NCBI GenBank assembly: GCA_910589415.1
Contig: OU342636.1
Location: 5,934,437 to 5,998,436, forward strand
DNA length: 64,000 nucleotides
Direction of reading: 5' to 3'
DNA from: Malachius bipustulatus
Lineage: Eukaryota; Arthropoda; Insecta; Coleoptera; Melyridae
The translations under genes and the position numbers were made by a program. Below, piece by piece: positions 56,262 through 64,000 of this stretch. Position 1 is the first letter of the stretch. The number at the start of each line of letters is the position of its first letter. The notes below the pieces were generated by a model. The model was not told where the DNA came from. It did no database searches and saw only the letters and a program-made list of their open reading frames with translations.

Positions 56262-59200
56262 CCAACTCGCATGCTCAATGGGTCTACGGCACTACACTGT
56301 TACTATCAGAATGCTCGTAGTATAAGAAGAAAAGCTGAGGATGTATTTTCTTTTGCTAGCCTCGGCGAATATGACATCATTGCCCTCACTGAAACTTGGT
56401 TGACACCTGGCCATTTTAGTAGTGAGTACTTCCCTGATTCCTATTCAGTGCTCAGATGTGACAGAGATCCTCATCAGACCGGCTGTGGACGTGGTGGAGG
56501 TGTATTATTGGCAGTGTCAAACAGATTCTCTATTGTTCAACTTGATTTGGGTGAAACTTTTGCTTGTTTCTCACATATAGATGTTGTTGCTTGTAAGGTT
56601 TTACTGTTGCCTAAGCCTCTGTATATTGTAGTACTATATATTCATCCTAATGTTACAACAATGTGTTATGAGAACTTTTTAGAAACTCTCAGTAACTTTC
56701 TGTTACCAGTGGAACTAATAATCTTATTGGGTGACTTTAATTCTCCTCGCCTTTCTGACGTGCTAAACCTAGATACTAAATCGCATTATACTACAAAGGT
56801 TCATTACATACAATAATCTAAACCAAGTTAATCAAGTCCGTAATGTACATGGGCGTCTTCTTGACTTGATTTTGTGTAACAGTACTGACATGACTGGCTC
56901 AGTAACACGGGATGATGTCCCAATGGTTCAGGAAGACGCTCATCATCCAGCTGTGTCAGTTGAGATAGCGCTTGTTGGGGGGGGTGAGATTTCCCTTTTT
57001 TGCTGGTTCTGATGATCGTATTTTAAATTTTAGAAGAGCAAATTTCCCAGCACTTTACAAAGAACTCTTTGATATGGACTGGACCTGTATCCTAGATATT
57101 ACCAACATTTCTGAGTCATGTAATGCATTTTATGATAGACTTAATGAAGTTTTAAGGAAACATGTTCCATTTTTTCACAACAGAAAATCTAAATTTCCTT
57201 TGTGGTACACAAATGAAATTAAGCATAACATTGAACTAAAAAAAGAGCACACACTGAGAGAAATATTATTCTTGAAAGAACTAAAGGCTGAAGGTATTTC
57301 CTCCAGAGAATTTATTTAGTTATAAGAACAACTTTATCATTTACAGTACCAAATCTTAGTTGAATTCACTAAAATTGAGCAATTGATTGAATTAAATAAT
57401 TTAATTGAAGCTCATTTTGTGTAACGAAGTATTTTTCATATTGGCATAATAATATTACTCATAGCTAACAATCTAAGAATCTGTACTGGAACATAATTTA
57501 ATTCCAGCAACTAAACATATAAAGTTATCTTGTTTAAAGGAATCAAAGATTCTTAGAAGTTAGAAATTTGTGAGACAAATAGGTTTTTCTTGTCGGAGGT
57601 AGGAATAAATGTTTAACAGAATATTCCAAACATAATAGCGTGAAATATATCAGATTTTCATTATTCCAACTATGGTATGATTGTGTCAAGTAAAAATTTC
57701 TTGTGTAGTGTATTGAGAGGGTGCAATAATAGAACGTTTGTATTGAAGGAATTATACCAGGATTATGGCAATAAATATTTATTTATTTACTGTAAGAGAT
57801 TCATCTAACTGTGCAACCTCAGATAAAAATACATGCATCAGTCGCCATTATAGACGCCATCATGATGTAGCTGCGTTCGTCAAACGTGTGGTTGTTGCTA
57901 ATAATTTATCTTAAGTAAACTTTTCTTGCTTATTTAATGTAAATAAATAATTCGGTTTTATTTTTGATATTCTTTTGCAGCTTTGTTTGTATAAATCTGA
58001 CAAATCGTGAAGTTCAAATCACAGAAAGCCGTCATTACTGTTAGCTTGGTATATGTAGGTACTTAAATGGATTTCAGACAAACCAAACCAATAAATGGTA
58101 CAGTTTTGACTCGTCCCGGTCTACGCGTATATAACAATAATTAAAGGTAATTTATATATTTAACATTACTATGGACATGTGGATTATTAATATGGACAGC
58201 AAAATGTGCAGATACTTTTTATTGTTATATTGTTGATCGGGATGAGGAGAGCCGTGGCCCGTGGCACTGCGCATTTTGTACCTTTATTGGGTAGAAATTT
58301 TTTATTTATTGCTTGGGATTTCGGTTATTGGTAATATTATTATTTCACCAAGAACCGAAATCTCAACCGCAATAAATAAAAAATTTCAAAACGAAAAGTT
58401 CAATAAAATATTACCAAATTTTTAGGTTAGGTAGGTTAGATAAGGTAGGTAGGAAAAATCCAAACTAAGATTGGATTCGGAGAAGAGTTTCATTTAGTTG
58501 AGAGAACTCAAAGTAATATTGAGAGAACCTGATAATAGTTCTGCCCAGTTTTATTAAATTGACATAAGAAAGCTTACTGTGGTTCACTGAATTATTATTT
58601 AGTTCACAGCAGAAAGTTTTATTTGCGATCACTTTTATACAGTATCTTATGGCAACTAATTCTTGGTTGGATATCTCAAATTCTGGAACTAAATAATTTA
58701 GTTGACGCAACTAAATATTTAGTTGCTCGTTATCAATTAAATAATTTAATTGGCGGAATTGCAAATTTACTTCCGCCAATGAAAAATTTTTCTCAGTGCA
58801 CAGGAAATTTAAAAAATATAAAAATGAGATTGATTACTTGGAGTTTAAACACCTCAGAAGCATCATTAAGATGCAGGTAAAGGCAGCTTATATCAGTTAT
58901 GTAAGGGGTATTGAGGATGGCATCTCACAAAATCCCAAGCGTTTCTGGTCTTACATAAATAACAAACGGTCTACCGTTTGGGGTGTATGACTCACCCCAA
59001 CAGATAGTCGATGGTTTCTCTAACTACTTTGCCCGTGTGTTTATCCCTCGGACAGGCGTTGCCTGCCCTCCTAACTCAGAGTGTGATAAGCAATTGATTC
59101 AGATTGATAGGTTGCAAGAGGCGGAAATCTCAGCATCTATTAAAAGACTTAAAGGTGATTTGATCTCTGGGCCGGACGGTATACCGGTCTTCTTGATTAA

Positions 59201-60644
59201 AGATTGCTGTTCTGTCTTTGCCCCAGTCTTAACTTTCTTATATAATCTGGCACTGTCAACCTCATCTTTTCCAGATATTTGGAGCATTGCTAGGATATGC
59301 CCTATTTTGAAAAGTGGCACTGCGGATAATATGTGCAATTACAGGCCAGTGTCTGTCTTGAGCAACTTTGCGAAGATCTTTGAGATGACGTTGTACACCA
59401 GTATTTTTTCTCAGGTAAGGGATTTGATTTCCCCTCGTCAACACGGCTTTTTTGAAGGTCGTTCTACAGTCACAAATCTAACATATATGACTCATTATAT
59501 TTCAACTGCATTGGATAAACAGAGGCAGGTGGATGTGGTGTACACCGACTTCTCAAAGGCTTTTGATCGTTTAGATCATCAAGTTCTTCTAATTAAGCTC
59601 CTCAAATATGGTTTTAGTAACTCACTTCTCAAGCTTATATCATCTTATCTAACTAATAGAAAGTATTATGTTCAATATAATGGATATAGGTCAGGTTGTT
59701 ACATGGGGACCTCTGGTGTTCCACAGGGCTCCAATCTTGGACCACTTTTGTTTTTGTTATTCATTAACGACATTGGTGACGTTGTTGGAGAGGAATTTCT
59801 ATTGTACGCAGATGACCTGAAGCTGTTTTCATGTGTTGATTCACTAAACGATTGTGTAAAAATTCAAAGCCGTATTGATTCTATACAGACTTGGTGCGCC
59901 AAAAACAGCCTTGACTTGAACGTTGATAAATGTAAAGTGGTTACCTATTCCCGATCCAAAAAACAGCTGGCGTACCAATATAAGATTGGCTCAGCATTGC
60001 TCAAGCGTGATAACCATTTCAAGGATCTGGGGGTTTACTTTGACAGTGAACTAACCTTTTCAATGCATATTGATCAAACCGTTAACTCATCGCTCCGCAT
60101 ACTCGGATTTATTCAAAGGGCTTCACGTGAATTTTCAGAAAATACTATTAAAATGCTGTATTATTCGTTTGTTAGGTCTAGGTTGGAATATGCTGCTATT
60201 GTATGGAGTCCCTTTTATAAAACCTATAAGGTTGAAATTGAAAAAGTGCAACGTAAATTTTTGAAATACCTGTTTTACATTGCTCATAGAATATATCCCC
60301 CCCGTGGGTATGATCATAAATTACTTTTGAAAGAGTTTGACGTTTATTCCTTGGAATTTCGGAGGATTACAGCCTCTCTGGCTTTCCTTTATAAGATTCT
60401 GAATGGTGGGGTTGACAGTCCGGATTTGCTGACTTTCATCACTTTCCGCGTACCTCAGGTTTCAACGCGATATGATGCCATCTTTCAGTGCCCTCGAGCA
60501 TATACCAATATCATGTTCAAATCACCCATATACTGTATGATGGCAAATTTTAATTTAATATGTAGGGAGTGTGATATTTTTAAGTCTTCTCTTAAAGAAA
60601 TATTAAGTGTCGCTGCAATACACCTATTTTGCTCCACATTATAA
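56262..60644 (+). pseudogene. ORF2 of the second LINE: endonuclease and RT, split by a DNA transposon
   Basis: Endonuclease: YYQNARSIRRK, LTETWLTPG, GGGVLLAVSN, VLYIHP, LLGDFNSP; a frameshift near 56810 precedes LLDLILCNS and the DAHHPAV region; another lies near 56985. The frame is cut at 57247 by the element 57252-58798 and resumes with KFKKYKNEIDYLEFKHL. After a small frameshift at about 58980 the RT is open to 60644: NYRPVSVLSNFAKIFE, QHGFFEGRST, YTDFSKAFDRLDH, GVPQGSNLGPLLF, catalytic YADD at about 59810, and a normal C-terminus. The RT half is the longest intact coding stretch in the window (553 codons). Confidence 0.9.
57252..58798. mobile_element. Non-autonomous DNA transposon with CACTGAGA ends (CMC/Chapaev-like)
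   Basis: Left CACTGAGAGAAATATT and right AAAATTTTTCTCAGTG form short inverted termini, and CACA is duplicated on each side (57248-57251, 58799-58802). Removing the element and one CACA restores the LINE reading frame. Short CAC-beginning inverted ends with a 3-4 bp duplication are known from the CMC (CACTA/Mirage/Chapaev) group. Subterminal copies of AAATAATTTAATTG and TTTAGTTG motifs occur in both orientations near both ends. No transposase is visible; frames inside are short. Confidence 0.7.
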
Positions 60645-60733
60645 ATCTGTTTTTATGATGCATGCTTGTTTGCACTTTAATGTACTTTTTAAGTTAACCC
60701 TGTAAGTGGATGTATCATCTGTTGGGAAAATAA

Positions 60734-60766
<33 letters not shown>

Positions 60767-60770
60767 TATT

Positions 60771-61802
60771 TTTAATGTCTTTCAGGTCCCTTAACGACAT
60801 CCCGAGGATCGACGTTAATCGGTGTTCCTGCTTGACGTACATAATATTGGAATTCCTTTTAAAAATTATACTCTTCGTTTTATAATAATTTATATCATCG
60901 TCGCGACTGGTTTGTTTGTATAGTTTTTGAAATTCACTTCCGTTGATGGGTATCAGTTCGACACTTAGCTCTGGAGGCTTTAAAAGTTCCACGACTCCGG
61001 GGTGATCAATCCCATTGTCATGAGTTTCAGTGCTGAATTTTTCGGAGTGAGTGCGCTTACTCTGGCCACGAGTAAGTACGCATATTTCTTCGTTCTTATC
61101 GGACATTGCTTTTAGTTCTTCGGACTCGATTTTTACGCGCGACAGTGCGTCGGCTAGTACATTTTCTGTTCCTTTCACGTAATTCACGGTGAAATCGTAT
61201 TCTTCAAGTGTTAATCGGAATTTTGTTAAACGACTAGACGGGTTTACCATCCCGAATAGATATATTAATGGTTTATGGTCAGTATAGATGTCAAATTTCC
61301 TACCGTATAAATATGGTCTGAATTTTTTAATTGCCCATACTATTGCTAGAAGTTCTTGTTCTATAACGATGTAGTTTTTCTCCGCCTTATTTAAGGTTTT
61401 ACTTGCATATGCGACTGGCTTGTCGTTACCATTGCATAGTACTGCTCCAACTGCGATTCCAGATGCGTCAGTTTTCAGGATGAACCTATTGTTCTCCGAG
61501 AAATCTGGATATTCTAAGATTGGTGGCTCTATAAGACTCGTTTTCAGTTTTTCGAAAGCTTTTTGGCATTCCGGTGTCCATTCGAAGATGACTCCCTTCT
61601 TTGACAGTCGATTTAATGGTTCCGCAATTTCTGCGAAGTTTTTGATGAATTTTCTGTAGTAATTTGCAAATGCTACGAACCTTTTTACTTCTGATCCCTC
61701 GGTTGGGACTGGATAGTTTTTCATTGCAGAGATTTTTTCTGGATCTGGTGCTATGCCTTCAGATGAAATTACGTGACCTAAGTACAATACCTTCTTTTGT
61801 AA
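60771..61802 (-). pseudogene. RT thumb/RNase H part of the minus-strand Ty3/gypsy pol
   Basis: The frame from 61802 starts QKKVLYLGHVISSEGIAPDP (end of the RT), then the thumb and connection regions, RNase H with KTDASGIAVGAV, YASKTLN, ELLAIVWAIKKFRPYLYGR, YTDHKPLIYL and ADALSRV, and a linker. It runs to the LINE border at 60771. Upstream RT, protease and gag lie beyond the LINE at 61803-64000 and the window end. Open for about 340 codons without a stop, so this element decayed less than the others. Confidence 0.85.
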
Positions 61803-64000
61803 GAATTTATTTTATTTATTTATTTATTTAGATACACCATCATACAGCCAAAAGGCCAAATTAAGATGGGAAAAGTTTACATAGGTGAGAACAAATACAA
61901 TAGTTAAATTATGTACAACAGATAAATACAGTATGTATGTACAGGAGGTACAAAGCTAATAAGATTTGGATGAATCTAGAGCTTTACAGAAATGTTTGAT
62001 TTCACTAACACTGGTATGAAATATATCCAGAGAACCCTGAACGCGGGCGTAGTTGTTACAGAGTTGATGTAGGGGAGAAGTAATTAAAACACAAGTTCGT
62101 GGAATCGGCAGCCAAAATGTGTTGGGGTGCCGTGCTCCAAGTCTTGGTATTTTAAGGTTTATCCAAGAGAGTAAATTAGGGCAATCGACACTGCCATTAA
62201 TAAGCTTGAAGAGAAATATGAGGGCAAGAGTGTTACGTCGCTCTTCAAGACTGGTTTGACCGAATCTCTGAAGCAATAAACTTTCCTGATATCCGATCTC
62301 TGGATAGCTACCATCTACACGAAAGGAGAGGTATTTTAAAAACTTCCTAAGTATACGTTCAATGGTTCCGATTGAACCGAGGGTAGCAGGAGACCATACA
62401 ATAGAGCAGTATTCAAGCATTGGCCGAACCAATGAGTTAAATAGAGTGACCATAGTATTGTAGTCGGAAAACTCTCTGGAGTTATGGATAATAAATCCGA
62501 GGGATTTAAGAGCTCTCGAAGTCACATGTTCAATATGTGGTTTAAACGACAGTGAGGAGGTAAATGTAACCCCGAGATCAGTTACTTGATTTGTACGAGG
62601 AATAGGGGATGTATTTATCTCGTAAGGATACAAAAAAGGTGTTTTATTACGAGTGTAGGTGACCACGGTACATTTGGAAACATTCAGATCCATTCCATTA
62701 CGTGTGCACCATTCGGAGAATCTCCCCAAATCCTCCTGCAACAGGAGAGCATCTGCCATAGAGCGAATCTGCGAATATATTTTCATGTCGTCAGCGTATA
62801 GCAGGTGCTTAACCCTGAACACATCAGCGACATCATCACCGAGAATAGTAGAGGGCCGAGTACAGAGCCTTGCGGGACACCGGAGGGAGAGTTCAGCAAC
62901 CTAGACTTATGACCAGCGATCTCAACGTACTGGGAACGATCGTGCAGATAACATCGTATTAATGAAATCAGGTGGGGAGGTAGGCCATACCGCCCTAATT
63001 TCTTTACAAGAAGTTGGTGATTCAATCGATCGAAAGCCTTGCTGAAATCTGTATAGATTACATCCACTTGGATACCCTCATCCATAGATTTTGACAGGAA
63101 TTGCGTGATGACTGCTAGATTCGTTGTCGTGGATCTACCTTTTAAGAAACCGTGCTGATTATGGGAAAGTCTATGAGAAATGTGTTTTATTATCAGATCG
63201 TGAATTGTAAATTCGAAGAGTTTGGATATCGTACTCAGCAATGCAATCGGGCGATAATTCGCAACATCCCCTCTATCTCCCTTTTTGAAGACAGGAGTAA
63301 TTCTAGCAATTTTCCACTGACCCGGAAAGCATGATGTAGTGAGTAGCAGGTTGAATATATGTAAAATGGGAACGATTAACAAAGGGAAGCAGTCTTTCAA
63401 AAAGAATCCAGGAATGTTATCAGCTCCTGTGGAGATGCTAGGTTACAATCTACGGACAGCTTGTCTTAAGTTATCCTCGGTGAATCTAGAAGGAAACGAC
63501 AGAGTAAACGAGTCCTCCTCAGAAACAGTTGAGGAGCCGCAGTCCAGGGTTGAAGTCTTTATGAAACTCTCATTGAAAAACGATTGGAATGCATCGACAA
63601 TTTCCTGTTGCGACGAGAATGATTTGTTATTGTGGCTGATATTAGAGGGGACAGTGGAGGTTTTAGTTCGGTTGCTTATGTAGGACCAGAACTTATTTGG
63701 ATTTCTATTAAGATCACTCTCGGTTCTCCTGACGAACATCTGGTGACTCAAACTGATGTCATCTTTCAATTGCTTACGCTGTTGCTGAAAAAGGTGATAG
63801 AACTTGCTGTTACCGGAGGATTTGTATTTTCGTAGATAAGAGTACTTTAGTTTAATACTAGTAATGATTTCTCTGCTAAACCAAGGTGGATACCTGCGTG
63901 TTTTCAGAGGTGATGTCCTGGGTATATAGGCATCAAATGCAGAGTAAATAGAATTGACACTTTTGAGGATTAAGCTTCAGATTGGCTTTTTGCAGTCTGA
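61803..64000 (-). pseudogene. Third LINE (Jockey/CR1-like) on the minus strand, 3' half
   Basis: The 3' end has an AAAT-repeat tail at 61803-61830, inside the gypsy RT. Coding from high to low coordinates: a linker with FYHLFQQQRKQ, PNKFWSYIS and FQSFFNESF to a stop near 63443; then, in the RT, FKKGDRGDVANYRPIALLST, QHGFLKGRSTTTNLA, YTDFSKAFDRLNHQLL and GVPQGSVLGPLLF; a frameshift near 62820; YADD at about 62795; and the C-terminal part to 61956. It is related to but distinct from the LINE at 55208 and has the same domain order. The endonuclease lies beyond the window. Confidence 0.88.

Larger units (their letters stand above)
55208..60770 (+). mobile_element. LINE (Jockey/CR1-like) inserted in the Ty3/gypsy element
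   Basis: A nearly full-length LINE runs on plus from about 55208 to an ATT-repeat tail at 60728-60770. Gypsy pol on the minus strand lies on both sides (55207 downward and 60771 upward), so the LINE is the later insertion. ORF1 and ORF2 are described separately. A DNA transposon at 57252-58798 splits ORF2. Confidence 0.85.

Noticed and set aside
58420..58460. TTAGG-like telomere repeats (GGTTAGGTAGGTTAG)
   Set aside because: Only a few irregular units inside the CACTG-ended transposon; not a telomeric array.

Overview
The window looks like a stretch of an animal nuclear genome, most likely an insect with a large, transposon-rich, AT-rich genome (a beetle would fit, but the sequence does not decide it). 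I find no intact host gene. Almost every recognisable feature is a mobile element or a relic of one, and many are nested inside each other. The only host-derived coding trace is a TGIF-like TALE homeobox copy at 1.6-2.0 kb, broken by an in-frame stop.

Layout. 0-13 kb: arm of a palindromic element, the homeobox pseudogene, a decayed Tc1/mariner-type transposon (2.18-4.27 kb), an R4/Dong-like LINE endonuclease fragment, a small palindromic MITE, and two long foldback (FB) elements. 13.5-17.1 kb: a 5'-truncated, mutated Ty3/gypsy retrotransposon with its 3' LTR. 17.7-18.4 kb: an inverted pair of retroelement copies carrying a complete-looking type I hammerhead ribozyme. 19.9-41.2 kb: a foldback element split by a roughly 20.4-kb errantivirus-like (env-bearing Ty3/gypsy) provirus on the minus strand, with target duplication CGTG. 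That provirus is itself loaded with insertions: an FB element in gag, a Penelope-like inverted element in the 5' LTR, and, inside env, an 8.94-kb array of about 28 copies of a 315-bp unit. 41.5-42.9 kb: another palindrome. 43.1-44.0 kb: a Penelope-like element end with a GIY-YIG endonuclease. 44.1-52.9 kb: a LINE split by a 4.8-kb foldback element that contains a three-armed foldback element and a tRNA-like SINE head. 53.4-64.0 kb: a minus-strand Ty3/gypsy element interrupted by two LINEs; one of those LINEs is interrupted by a CACTG-ended DNA transposon.

The most striking system is the 315-bp array (22,782-31,722). Each full unit encodes a type I hammerhead self-cleaving ribozyme with canonical core, 4-bp stem II, minimal palindromic stem III and a stem I of 6 bp plus an outer helix of about 7 bp. 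The units look identical. They form two blocks (about 14.8 and 13.5 units) arranged head to head, and the whole array is flanked by a 12-bp direct repeat, TAAGATAATTTT; removing the array and one repeat copy rejoins the env reading frame. I infer that a small circular ribozyme RNA (an animal retrozyme) was reverse-transcribed by rolling-circle copying and inserted in one twin-primed event, plausibly by a Penelope-like reverse transcriptase. Two other hammerhead-bearing or hammerhead-like elements here (17.7 and 38.7 kb) share the same divergent topology, and a Penelope GIY-YIG fragment lies at 43.7 kb.

Limits: reading was by eye. Repeat identity, boundary positions and family placements need alignment. 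Assembly collapse or expansion of the identical repeats cannot be excluded from sequence alone.
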